Shown: positions 29,141 to 41,200 of the stretch, piece by piece
Numbering within the stretch: position 1 is the stretch's first letter
Layout: the number at the start of each line of letters is the position of its first letter
Assembly: GCA_943735955.1 (NCBI GenBank)
Contig: OX030965.1
Span: forward strand, 7,661,306-7,725,305
Length of the DNA stretch: 64,000 nt
DNA from: Piscicola geometra
Taxonomy: Eukaryota; Annelida; Clitellata; Hirudinida; Piscicolidae
Reading direction: 5' to 3'
The notes under the pieces: model-generated
Told to the model about the DNA's origin: nothing
The model's input: the letters and a program-made list of their open reading frames with translations, nothing else
The model's database searches: none
Translations under genes and position numbers: made by a program

Positions 29141-32100
29141 GACAGAAGACTCACCAGAGTTCGTTTGCATGATCAACTCCACACCATTCCTCAGTGACGT
29201 CACGAACCTTTACCAGGTCACTTTGTTGTTGTTGATGTTGCGGTTAATTTAATAAATAATTATTTTAAATATAATTAGTTCGCTAGGGGGTCAGTATTTT
29301 CTTGCGACTATAAATCTATCAGTATTGATACTCCTTGAATTGACAGATTTCAAGATTTTCACAAATAATTTGCCAAGCACAAACGACCCAACCCGTCCAT
29401 ATTTTCCCACTTTTTACTGTCTCTTCCACCCTTCCACCCTTCCATCCCCTCACAAGATTACATTCTCTCTTCTATCACTTTACCCCCTTCCCCCACCATT
29501 CCACTTCCCCTTTATCATTTACCCCCTCCTTCCCATGTACATATTCCTCCACCCTTCTAACCTCCCTCTTCCCCCCTTCCCTCAGGAGTTGACGGTCGCA
29601 TGGGAGTGTTTCAAAACATCGATGGACTTGCAACACCACCCTGAGATGATGTTGTCGCTGCAGCATTGGTCGCAGCTTCAATACCTGCCTGCGCAGCAAG
29701 TGTCCACGTTGGTGGCTGTGTCGCTGTGGTTGTGGCGGTAGTTGTTGTGGTGGTAGTGATAGTTTTTTTTGTTGTGGTGGTTGTGGCTATGGTAGTTTTG
29801 GTATTTAAGTGATTGTGTTGTGTTGTATCAGAAGTAGGCGTGTGGGAGTCAGGTAGTATGCCTGGAAAGGAAAAAGTAATATTTAGAGTTATTGCTCTTA
29901 AATGATCTTTTAACCACTTCCACTGCCACCACTACCACTCACCATCTCTACTACTCAACCACTACACTCAAGCACCACTACCACTCACCACCACTACACT
30001 CAAGCACCACTACCACTCACCACCACTACACTCAAGCACCACTACCACTCACCATCACTACACTCAAGCACCACTACCACTCACCACCACTACACTCAAG
30101 CACCACTCCACTCACCACCACCACTCACCACCACCACTCACCACCACCACTACCACTCACCACCACTACCACTCAAGCACCACCACCACTACCACTCACT
30201 ACCACTACCACTCACCACCACTACCACTCAAGCACCACTACCACTCACCACCACTACCACTCACCACCACTACCACTCAAGCACCACTACCACTCACTAC
30301 CACCACCACTCACCACCACTACCACTCACCACCACTACCACTCAAGCACCACTACCACTCACCACCACTACCACTCACCACCACTACCACTCAAGCACCA
30401 CTACCACTCACTACCACTACCACTCAACCACCACTACCACTCACCACCACTCACCACCACTACCACTCACCACCACTACCACTCACCACCACTACCACTC
30501 ACCACCACTACCACTCACCACCACTACCACTCAAGCACCACTACCACTCACTACCACTACCACTCAACCACCACTACCACTCACCACCACTCACCACCAC
30601 TACCACTCACCACCACTACCACTCACCACCACTACCACTCACCACCACTACCACTCAAGCACCACTACCACTCAACCACCACCACCACCACCACCACTAC
30701 CACTCACCACCACTACCACTCACCACCACTACCACTCAAGCACCACTACCACTCACTACCACCACCACTCAACCACCACTACCACTCACCACCACTCACC
30801 ACCACTACCACTCACCACCACCACCACTCACCACCACTACCACTCACCACCACTGCAGCTTCTGGCGCAAGAGCTTGTGCGTCGAGGAGTTTGACGTGGC
30901 GCAGGAGGTGCAGTCGCTCATCGAGGGAGACTGCGTCATCGACGAGCTGTCAATCAAAATGGTGGTGGTGGGGGAGGGGTGGTGGGAGTAGGGGTGGTGG
31001 GGTAGGGGTGGTGGGAAGGAGGGGTGGTGGGAGGAGGGGTGGTGGGAAGGGGGGTAGTTTTTGTGGGCATGGTAGTAGTAGTACGTATTGTGGGGGTTTG
31101 TTTGTTTGGCGGAGCTTCTTGGGAGTTCCACAAGAGTTTTGTTGAATATTGTTTTGTATTTTATGGCGTTCATTTGTACTGTATACTGATGCACAACGTC
31201 CACAAGACTGCAACGCAAGCATCAGGTGTGGGTGGTGTTGATGATAGTAGTGCTGATTTCTTGCTCCTGCACGTGACTGACCCTCTGATGAGGGAGAAGG
31301 TGGTTGCTCCCTCTTTCAGTCTTCCACTCTTCCACTATGCACGTTTAACTCTTTCACCACTCATCCTCCAATCCCCCACCTTCTCTCATTCTTCAACTCA
31401 TCCATAACTCTTCCATCATTCCTCCACTCCCCCATCACTCCACCACCCCTCCCACCTCACGACACCACAGGTGTTGCAGAATGTAGTGATCCAGCAACAG
31501 CAGACTGCCTCACAGAACATCACTACTGACCGTGGAGCTGTGGTGGGTGTTGTTGATGTTGATATTGTTTTTGTTGGTTTTGTAGTTGTTGTTGGTTCTA
31601 TTTTTAACGTGTTTGTTGTTTTAAAAATATTCAAATTAGCTATTCTAACTTTTTCAAATTACCCACCAACCAAACCTTCTCTTCCAAACCTTCTCTTCCA
31701 AACCTCCTCTTCCAAACCACCCACAACCACACAAACCACAGTTGAAGCGACCAAAGCCACATGAAGCAACCGCGCAAGCCACCACCACTGCAACCACTGG
31801 AGACGCCAGCGATGGAGGCGGGACCGAAGTGGGGGGGTTGACGGTGCAGACGAGCACGCACACGCAGGAGATTACGTCGGAGAACGTGGAGGAGAGGCAG
31901 ACGTTTACGATCTCGTCGGTGGTCGACCCGCTCACTCAGCTGGATGTGTCGTTGGATGAGGCCATCTGCAAGGGTTGGTGTCGTTGTGGTTGTTGTGGTT
32001 GGTGTCGTTGTGGTTGTTGTGGTTGGTGTGGTTGGTGTGGTTGGTGTTGTTGGTGTTGTCGTTGTGGTTGGTGTTGTTGGTGTTTTTGGTGTTGTTGTGG

Positions 32101-32278
32101 TTGGTGTGGTTGGTGTGGTTGGTGTTGTTGGTGTTGTCGTTGTTGTTGGTGTGGTTGGTGTTGTTGGTGTTGTTGGTGTTGTCGTTGTGGTTGTTGTGGT
32201 TGGTGTGGTTGGTGTGGTTGGTGTTTTTAGGGTGGTGGTGTTGTGGTTTGAGCCAATAATTGTACTACTACTTCTACG

Positions 32279-32316
<38 letters not shown>

Positions 32317-34536
32317 GACTACTTCACAGGGATTCTCATACCCGAGAAAGGTGTCTACAAGAACCTAAGTACTGGAGAGAACATTCCTATCCAGGTGATC
32401 ATTATCATCACCATCGTCACCATCATCATCATCATCATCATCATCACCATCATCACCACCATCATCATCACCATCATCACCACCATCAGCAAGCGATGAT
32501 GCAGAACCTCATCAAGGTAAGCATGACGACCAAGAAGGCAACCGCTTCTTCCAAGTCATCCATAGGTGATGATGATGATGATGAATATGTTCTTCGTGGC
32601 GATGATGATGATGATGATGAATATGTTGTTGGTGGCGATGATGATGATGAATATGTTGGTGGCGATGATGATGATGAGTTTGGTGGTGGTGATGATGATT
32701 AAGATAACACAAAAACTTATTTCCCTTGAAAACGTCAGGCTTGGTGACGATAAAGTCCTTGCGGAAAGTAGACAGACCCTACAAAGTGACCTTCGTCAAA
32801 GACACCAAATCGAATAAAAGTCTAGCGCTAGATGAAGCAATCAAGGAAGGGTTGTTCGACCCGAGGAAGGGCCTGGTGTTGGACAGGTGAGGGTGCCGTG
32901 GTGGAACTAAAGCAACTCACTTAGAATATTCTAATTAGATGTTTTAATTAATTAATCGATTAATTGAATTATTTTATACAATATTTATATTAATTTATTA
33001 ATTGTTATATAAATATTAGTTAATTAAATTTATTTTTAACGGATTATTTTCGGCATGACGTATGCCAGGGCGAGCGGCAAGTACATCTCGCTGAAGGAGG
33101 CGGTAGGGAGGGGGGTGGTTGAAGTGGAGTACACCCAGGAGGAGTCAGAGCCCGAGGAGGTGGTCAAGAGGTGGGTCCTTGGTGTGGTGGTTGTAGGGAC
33201 GGGGTGGTGGGATTGTGGGTTCTTGGTGTGGTGGTTGTAGGGATGGGGTTGGTGGGATGGTGGGTTCTTGGTGTGGTTTGAGAGAGGTGGTCAAGAGGTG
33301 GGTTCTTGTTGTGGTAGTTTTAGGGATGGGGGTGGCTGAGACATACCACAGAAAACCACACTGACCACACCACACTGACCACACCACACCAACCACACGG
33401 ACTACACCACACTGACCACACCACACTGACCACACCACACTGACCACACCACACCGACTACACCACACCACACTGACTACACCACACTGACCACACCACA
33501 CCGACCACACTACACCACACTGACTACACCACACCGACCACACCACACCACACTGACTACACCACACCGACCACACCACACTGACTACACTACACTGACC
33601 ACACCACACCACACTGACTACACCACACCGACCACACCACACACAGGTATGCAGTCAGGGCGGTGGTTGACAGACAAAAGAAGCAGACGATCATCCTGAG
33701 GGAAGCCATCAGCCAAGGAATCATCAACAAGTCTGCCATTTCTTATCTATAATTTATTAATCTTTTATACTTTATATATATTAAAAAATCGTTTTTTATT
33801 TGTAATTTAGATTATTCTTTTATTTAATATTTAATCATAATTATTATTGTGTTAAATTGAATATTCTCAAAGGGAGACTGGAGACTACACTGACAACGTG
33901 ACAGGAGAGAAGATGAACATGGGTCTGATTGGAAAGATAATAAAAAATAATATATTTAAATAATGAGTAAATATAGCTATCAATACAAAAAAATTTAACA
34001 GTTTGACCATCTCACCATTCCACTACCACTACAACCACCACAACCAACACTTTATCACCCCCATTCCACCACCACTACAACCACCACAACCAACCACTAC
34101 AATCACCACCACTACAACCACCACAACCAAAACACTACAACCATCACAACTAACACTACCACCAGCATTCCACCACAACTAACACTACCACCACCATTCC
34201 ATCACAACTAACACTACCACCAGCATTCCACCACAACTAACTATACCACCACCAACACTACCACCACCACCATTCCACCACAACTAACTCTACCACCACC
34301 AACACTACCACCACCACCATTCCACCACAACTAACAGTACCACCACCAAAACCACAGGAGAGGCGATGGCAAGAGGCTTCGTGAAGGCGAGGCAGCTGGG
34401 GGAAGAGGAGGAGGAGGAGTGGAGGCACTTGGACACTCACAACCAGATCCTCGTGGACCGCACCAAGTCCATCCGAAAGAAAGTCGTCCAACCACTGGCC
34501 GCCATCAACGCCTTCAAGATAGGCAGTCGGAAATGA
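25924..34536 (+). CDS. Compact plakin-family protein (24 exons, 871 aa)
   Basis: Exons: 25924-26109, 26339-26389, 26458-26529, 26698-26841, 26927-27022, 27223-27354, 27464-27610, 27845-27999, 28227-28335, 28531-28613, 28774-28883, 29146-29216, 29586-29707, 30859-30961, 31207-31299, 31471-31542, 31742-31973, 32330-32394, 32490-32516, 32756-32886, 33069-33170, 33647-33730, 33873-33922, 34358-34536 (2616 nt, phases agree). Plakins link intermediate filaments or other cytoskeleton to junctions. The N-terminal half is a plakin domain of spectrin-type helices: [33 protein letters not shown], an embedded SH3 at about 277-328 ([30 protein letters not shown]), and more helices to about 530. After a linker come plectin-type repeats at about 640-830 ([71 protein letters not shown]). 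There is no calponin-homology domain and no coiled-coil rod. Exons 7, 15 and 20 use acceptors inferred from phase. Confidence 0.88.
26230..26338. repeat. 27-bp minisatellite that duplicates the plakin exon 2 acceptor
   Basis: Four exact 27-bp periods. Each carries CACAGCTACC (first copy TACAGCTACC), at 26230, 26257, 26284 and 26311. The fifth copy at 26338 is the genuine acceptor of exon 2. Confidence 0.95.
28036..28222. repeat. (CCAT)n tract in plakin intron 8
   Basis: CATCCATC tetranucleotide array with CAACCCTTCATC interruptions, ending a few bases before the exon 9 acceptor. Confidence 0.93.
28976..29140. repeat. (CAT)n tract in plakin intron 11
   Basis: About 50 CAT/CAA triplets running up to the exon 12 acceptor (29145). 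The intron's 5' end is the complementary GTGGTGATGG and GATGATGATG. Confidence 0.95.
29918..30853. repeat. Long (ACCACT)n-type array in plakin intron 13
   Basis: About 940 bp of CACCACTACCACT units, with periodic TCAAGCACCACTACC blocks giving higher-order units of roughly 60 bp. The array ends at the exon 14 acceptor (30858). Long +-strand Thr/His/Ser ORFs through it are artefacts. Confidence 0.95.
31974..32230. repeat. GTTGGTGTG/GTTGTGG array at the start of plakin intron 17
   Basis: About 255 bp of G/T-only repeat beginning exactly at the donor of exon 17. The same intron ends in (CTA)n and TTCTACGACTACTTCACAG. Confidence 0.93.
33355..33645. repeat. ACCACACCACACTGACT array in plakin intron 21
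   Basis: C/A-rich tandem repeat built from ACCACACCACACTGAC and CTACACCACACCGACC variants. It terminates in the exon 22 acceptor ACACAG at 33646. The donor end of the intron (33171-33330) is the oppositely composed GTGGTTGTAGGGATGGGG repeat. Confidence 0.93.
34010..34355. repeat. ACTACCACCA-rich array before the last plakin exon
   Basis: Degenerate CCACCATTCCACCACAACTA repeats ending at the acceptor 34357. Confidence 0.9.
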
Positions 34537-35204
34537 GGGGAGGTGGTTGAGGGGAGAGATGGTGAATGGGGGGGGGCCGTGAGATTGAGAGGGGGGAAGA
34601 AGGAAAGTGTGGCAAGAAGATTTTACAATGTTTTTGCTTTTGTCTTTAAAATAGCTTCTACAACACCTTAGCAACACCTCAGCAAGCTAGGTGTATCTTA
34701 ACATCCAACAGCAGTTCTAAGGATTTAATTGCTTCCATGCGCTCCATGCCTTCCTTAACAGATGATATTACGAATTAATAAAAGCTAAGCCTCTTTCTAT
34801 TAAATAAATTAAGAAAAAAGTAATTTATATCCAAATCAGCTGCACGAAAGGTAAGTGAACTTTGACATTTACAATGGCATCAAATAAAAATATTTTTTAA
34901 ATTTTCTTTTTCAAGTTAGATTGACAACGCAAGCACACACACACCTTCCCTCTACCACTCGCTGGCGACACGATCGCGTGATGAATTCTATTGTTTTATT
35001 TTTTCTGTTATTATTGATATAATTGTTGTTGTTGTTGTTGTTGTTATATAATTCTACCCTGGGATAATTGCAAACGCCTCAATGGGCTGAGGGTGCGTTC
35101 ATTAACAACAACAACAAGAATAATAATAATCTTTATTAATTAATTATATACATCCAAGTCATTAGCCATGTCGTTCATTCGAGGAGACATGCTCTGAAGC
35201 CAGG
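34537..35204. other. Intergenic region 3' of plakin
   Basis: AATAAA at 34777-34782 is a plausible plakin polyadenylation signal. Short (GTT)n and (AAC)n tracts lie at 35025-35045 and 35107-35125. No gene supported. Confidence 0.55.
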
Positions 35205-37777
35205 ATGCATGCAGGCAGAAGCTTGAAGGAAGTGGCAGACGAGGAGTGGAAGAGAGGTGGGAAAAGTCCCTTGCTTCTGAAGGTTGTTTCGAACGAGTTC
35301 AACGGAGATGATGGGAGGAGGGTCGATGGGAAGGTAAGGAAAAGCAATGTGAAGGAAAAGGATGGTCTTGGAGTTACTGCAGGAAGTCATGGGAGGTGTG
35401 GAGGAAAGAAACACACGCCGAAGAAGTTTGTCGCCATTACAAACGCCTTCAAATGCGGTTTGATGCAGAAGTTGAAGACGAAGAAAGTCAACAACTCCAT
35501 CAAAAAGAGTCTCAATGTGGATGCAATAGAGGACATTTTAAGGGAAGAAATATCAATCTTGCGGTATTTTGAAAGAGGAAGTGTGTTGTCGTTGTGGTCT
35601 GTTACCACGGTTGATACGTTGCTAGGAGAGGTTGTCAGGGTGGATGGAAGGAGGGGAGTGGTGGAGGGGGCAGTGAAGTGTCTTGTTCCAGAGACGTTCG
35701 GAGGCTTCTTTCAAGTTCTATCACAGGTTTGTTAACTATTGGTTCATTTATCCAAATATCTATTTATCCATCCATCTATCGATTAATCCATCCGTCTACC
35801 CATCAATTTAATCATCCATCCATCCATCTCTCAGAACGGTAGATCAGTATCACCATGGCAACATCCCATCAGACGATCCCAACTCCTGGGTAGGGCATTC
35901 ATCGCCACCACTCCAATGAGGGTGGTGAGGAGGAGGAGGGAGGTGAGGGAAATAAGGGAGGAGAGGGGGATGAGGGAGGTGAGAGAAGGAGGAGGTGGAG
36001 GGAATGATGGAAAGCTTGGTGGTGGAGAGGCGGGAAAGAAGATTTGTTCTGGTAGCAGAAGTGATTGCGGTGAAAGCAGCAGTAGTAATCATAACAGCAA
36101 CAACAACAACATTAACATTGACAACAGCAACAAAAGCAACACTGACGACAACAATAACAACAATATGATAGAAGAAAAAATAGAAACAAAAATGTTGAGA
36201 AGGGGTGAGGAGGTGGTTGTTGTGGATGTGAAGAGGTGGGAAGGGATGCACTTGATGGTTTGTGAGAGAAAAAACGTTGCTGATGATGATAATGATTATA
36301 GAAAAACAACGAAAACAAAAACTGCTCCAACTACTACTATCTCTTCCAGCCCCTCCCATTCATCTCCATCTTCTTCATCACTCACAAATGCTTGCTCGTT
36401 CTTGTTGTCTGTTCGTCAGCTGAAGCATCTCCTGCCCATCATCCCACTGCCCTTGACCTCAAGGACCTGCAAACCCCGCTATCACTATCATAACCACCAC
36501 TCCAACTCCAGTCACTCTGAACACCACATCAACAACAACCACCGCAACTACGACCACAACAGCCACCACAACCACAACAGCCACAACCATCACAACCACC
36601 ACAGCCACAACCGCCACCACCACAGCCACAACCGCCACCACCACAACCACCACAACCACTACAACCACCACAGCTACCGCCACTACAGCAACAACTTCAT
36701 CGGGGCATACTCCTTCAGCTCTCTCGTCCACCATTGCCACTTCCCTATCATCGCTAGAATGTACACTCTGGTTAGTCATTATAACGATGCTGAGGGCAGT
36801 CATGATTATGATGAGATCAATATTACTAATAAAAATAAAAATGATAGAAATAAAAATATTAATAATAAAAAGAATAATAATGATGGTGATGATGATGATG
36901 CTCCACTGATATTGAAACTGCATGGGCACTTCAAAAGGAAGCTTTATAATCTTACCCTCACAAACCACGAGAGCAAGAATGGTGATGATGATGATAATGA
37001 TAGTCGTGATGGTCATGAAGACGATGATGATGATGATGATAGTCGTGATGGTCATGAAGACGATGATGATGATGATGATAGTCGTGATGGTCATGAAGAC
37101 GATGATGATGATGATGATAGTCGTGATGGTCATGAAGACGATGATGATGATAGTCTTGACGGTGATGAGGATGATCGAGGTTACATTGATGATGAAAAAA
37201 CACTATTTTCAATCACAAGTGATAAAGATCTGCAACATCCTCATCCTCCTAATTATCATTTTCAGTATCATCATCATCACCCTCATCATCACCAGCTTCA
37301 TCATCATCACCCTCATCATCATCACCCTCATCATCATCACCCTCATCATCATCACCCTCATCATCATCAGCATCAGCAACAACGCCCCATCAACTGCACA
37401 CTAAGTGATGTTCTATGCGACCACATCTACGTCACACACTACACTAGGCCACTGCACAGACAGTCACCACCGCTACCACCACCACAGAGTCTATTTATAG
37501 GACAAGCCAGAAGCAGGGATGTGCTATTCCTAGAGGACACTGTGGTGAAGGTGGGGAAGGAGAGAGTTGCATACGTGGATTGGAATTGTTTGAGGACGAG
37601 AGGTGAGAAGGAGGAGGAGGAGGAAGATAATGGTGGTGATGGTGCTAATGGTGCTGATGATGATAAAGGTGATGTTGGTCAAGCTTTTAGACGAAAAAAA
37701 CAATCTGCAATAGAGCAAGTGCTCATTTTCACTAAAGAAATTATTGAGAGAATCATCAACGATGGTGGTGATGGTGG

Positions 37778-37808
<31 letters not shown>

Positions 37809-37919
37809 AACAATAATAATATAAATAATAATAATAATGTTGATGACCTGATTCGTGAGACGGATCGAATTTACGTGCACACGAGGTACGGAGTGGCAGC
37901 TGAAGGAAAATCAAAATGA
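35205..37919 (+). CDS. Unrecognised low-complexity protein (2 exons, 869 aa), possible CABIT-like segment
   Basis: Exons 35205-35729 and 35835-37919 join in phase 0 through CACAG|GTTTGT and TCTCAG|AACG. They form one long frame ending at TGA; the upstream limit is uncertain. The best-ordered part spans the junction: ILRYFERGSVLSLWSVTT, GEVVRVDGRRGVVEGAVK, PETFGGFFQVLSQNGRSV. This resembles the beta-rich CABIT modules of THEMIS and GAREM adaptor proteins (inference, weak). Two further conserved-looking islands are SFSSLVHHCHFPIIARM (about 36710-36765) and DVLFLEDTVVKVGKERVAY (about 37520-37575). The rest is His/Asn-, Asp- and Ser-rich, including four 13-residue SRDGHED repeats. Codon usage in the ordered islands and the lack of stops over 2.6 kb favour a real gene. 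The function is unknown. Confidence 0.55.
37004..37150 (+). repeat. 39-bp coding repeat (SRDGHEDDDDDDD)
   Basis: Just under four units of AGTCGTGATGGTCATGAAG plus a (GAT)n stretch of varying length, in frame within the unrecognised protein. Confidence 0.93.
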
Positions 37920-38244
37920 GAAAATCAAAAAAAATAAATGAATGAAAGTGTTGATTGCAGACGTTCAATGGAGTGGTGCTACTGACCTGGTTGCTCCTTT
38001 TTTTTTCATTTGGTCTTAGTTTTCATGAGACGTTTTTGAATTTGTAAGCCAAGAGAGAATTTTATTCAACTGCTGAAAAGAAGAAGTTCTAATCAAATTC
38101 AACTTTCTGAAGCTTTAAAGTAGTCAAATCAGGTGAGCGAGTGTCGAAAAATAAATAAGTTTGAGAAAAAAAAACTTCAAAAAAGAATGAAGAACAATTA
38201 TGATACAATTAAAGTTTGCAAAAATAGTTTAAATAATTTATAAA
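37920..38244. other. Convergent intergenic region
   Basis: 3' ends of the unrecognised + gene (AATAAA at 37933) and the RhoGAP - gene (TTTATT at 38061, i.e. AATAAA on its strand) meet here. Nothing else seen. Confidence 0.55.
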
Positions 38245-41200
38245 TCATATTTGAACGAATACGTCGTAACAGAAGGTGATGAGGAACTCCACGAGGGAGG
38301 TCTGTTTGGGCAGTTCCAGCGGGAAAGCGTCCTTGCTGTTCTTCTCTTGGCTGCTGCTACTCGTTGCTTTTACATTTTCATTTGTTGCTTTTAAATTGTT
38401 ATTTGTTGCTTTTAAATTGTTATTTGTTGCTTTTAAATTGTTATTTGTTGCTTTTAAATTGTTATTTGTTGTATTTAAATTGTCATTCGTTTTGTTTCTA
38501 CTATTGTGGTCCCAACGATAGAAAGAGTCGTTATTCCACATGAGCGTTGGTCCGAAAATAAGGGACAAATTCTTGGCAGACATTTTATTTTCGTCTGCTT
38601 TTTCGACCACTCTGTAGAAACACGAAGCAAAAAGAATTTTAAATAAATTATATATAAATGAATCTTCAACAAAATCGTGTAAAATTACTTGAATATAATT
38701 CCCCAAAATAATTATAAACCAATAAAATATTTATTTTCTATATATAATAAGAAATAAAAAGCGCGCAACTTGTTGAGGTGCAGGAAGAGGGCCTCGAGGG
38801 TGGCTCGGTGGATGGCGGGCAGGCTGTTCATGACGTCACGAGCGTGTTGTGTCTTCGACGCTGTATCCGTGAAGCCTGCAGATTGTATCATCATCATCAT
38901 CATCCTAAACACCTTTATCATCATCATCATCATCATCATCATCATCGCCATTATTCCCAGCATCATCATCATCAGCACCACCTCTGAAGCAGGCGAGTAG
39001 TGAGGTCATGAGGGGGGGCGAGATGATTGGTTGTTGAAGTTCTCTGAAGTAGAGTTTCAGCAGGCCGGTGAGTGTGTGCACGTCGGTGCAAGGAATGAAG
39101 TGGAGCGTGTCTGTGTGAATGGCGTGTGGTGGTGATGGTCCAATGGATGTGTGAGTTGATCGCTGGTGACGTATGTGCTTGTATTTATGTGTGTGTGTGT
39201 GTGTGCTTGTATGTTTGTTTATGTGTGTGTGTGTGCTTGTATGTTTGTTTATGTGTGTGTATGTATGTATGTGTGCAGTATTACCTTGGTTGATGTGGAT
39301 GCGCAGGGCTTGCATCTGGAGGATGCTGGCACTCTTCCTGTACAAGCCCACTTCTGACAAGCCTGTTACATTTATGTTTAATAGATATTTTAATTTATAA
39401 TTTTAATATTTATAAGAAATTATTTAACGTGAAATAAGTTTAATTTGTTTCAACTTTAAAGATATTAAATTAATAAATGTTTTTAAAAATTTCGTCTGAT
39501 TCCACGCATAATCATCGTCAAGATGCACTCACCCCTCGCCTCAACCTCTCTCATGATCTGCAGCAGGAACATCGGCACTCTTTCTCCCCCTACACATCCC
39601 ACCTCCAAACGACTGCCGAAGATCGGATCTGAAAGGAAGGAAAAAGACAAAACGGACTGTATTATTGGAACTGACATTTTCGCCCTTGAACTATTGTGTT
39701 TTGTGACATGGCATTCTCAAAAGATTATTTAAAAATAGAATTTAAAGATTTTATTGTATTTGAATTATGACCCATATTTTAAAAAAGAAATATTATTATT
39801 ATTAGTTAATAAAGTAATTAATTTGTTTAAAGTCGGATTCTTGAAGGACCTTTGTAAATGCCCTTCACTAGCAGCTCCGTCTTGGCGACTCTTTTCTTCA
39901 AAAAGTGCATCAGTTTGTCTTTCCTTGCATGCATGCCTTTTTTATCTTTGGCATGCGTGGTTGGATGTGGCTAGTGTGGTTGGTTGCATGGTGTTTGTGG
40001 TTAATGTGGTGAGTGTGGTTGGTTGCATGGTGTTTGTGGTTGCTTGTGGTGAGTGTGGTCAGTTATTGTAGTAGTTAGTGTGAAAAGTGTGGTTGGTGTG
40101 GTTTGTGAGGTTATGCAGTAGTGGTTGCAGCAACAGAGAAGTCAGAAGCTACCTACCTGCTGGCGACTTCAGTGGAGTGGTGGCTGCATAAAGACTGGAG
40201 GATCTGGAGCTCTGGCGAGTATTTAATTTTTATCAGTGTTGTTGTCGTTGCATTCACGAGATAATAATTCTAATTTAAAAGTGATAACCAATTATATATT
40301 CAATAATTCATGCAATTATATATACCACCACCATGCCACAACCACTTAACCAACACTACCACCACCAACGAGCAGTCGCAGCTGCCTGACGAAGTGTTCT
40401 TTCCAGCTGAGAGCGGAGGCTCGACTCCTGAAGGAGAAGCTGTGGCTGATGCCGTTACTGCAGTGCAGCTGTGGTGGTGGTGGTGGAGAAAGAATGGATG
40501 GGTAGTGGAGTAGTGGTAGAAAGAGAGAGGGGTGGTTTTTAGTTGCGTGTGTGCAGTTTTAGAGTCATCAAGATCTCTCATGGATCATTCCATCCATCAT
40601 TCTATCCATCTTCCCATCCATCATCCCATCCATCATTCCATCCATCTTCCCATCCATCCTTCCATCCATCATCCCATCCATCTTCTCATCCATCATTCCA
40701 TCCATCATCCCATCCATCATTCCATCCATCATCCCATCCATCATTCCATCTATCATCCCATCCATCATTCCATCCATAATTCTATCCATCATCCCATCCA
40801 CCACTCCATCCATCAATCCATCCATCATTCCATCCATCATTCCATCCATCATTCCATCCATCATCCCATCCATTAATCCATCCATCATCATATCCATCTT
40901 CCCATCCATCAATCCATCCATCATTCCATCCATCTTCCCATCCATCATTCCATCCATCATCCCATCCATCATCCCATCCATCATCCCATCCATCATTCCA
41001 TCCATCATTCCATCCATCATTCCATCCATCATTCCATCCATCATCCCATCCATCAATCCATCCATCATTCCATCCATCTTCCCATCCATCATTCCATCCA
41101 TCATCCCATCCATCTGGCCACCTTCAAAATGGTCTGCACGGGGGACTTGTGGAGCATCTGCAGCACAGCATCCTTCAGGAAGACGCTCTCCAGCGGGAGC

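Noticed and set aside
29892..31145. 417-aa Thr/His ORF
   Set aside because: Entirely tandem repeat in a plakin intron. Only 30859-30961 inside it is coding, in a different frame.
40568..41113. 181-aa MDGM-repeat ORF on the - strand
   Set aside because: Translation of a (CCAT)n intron tract with no homology and unlikely composition.
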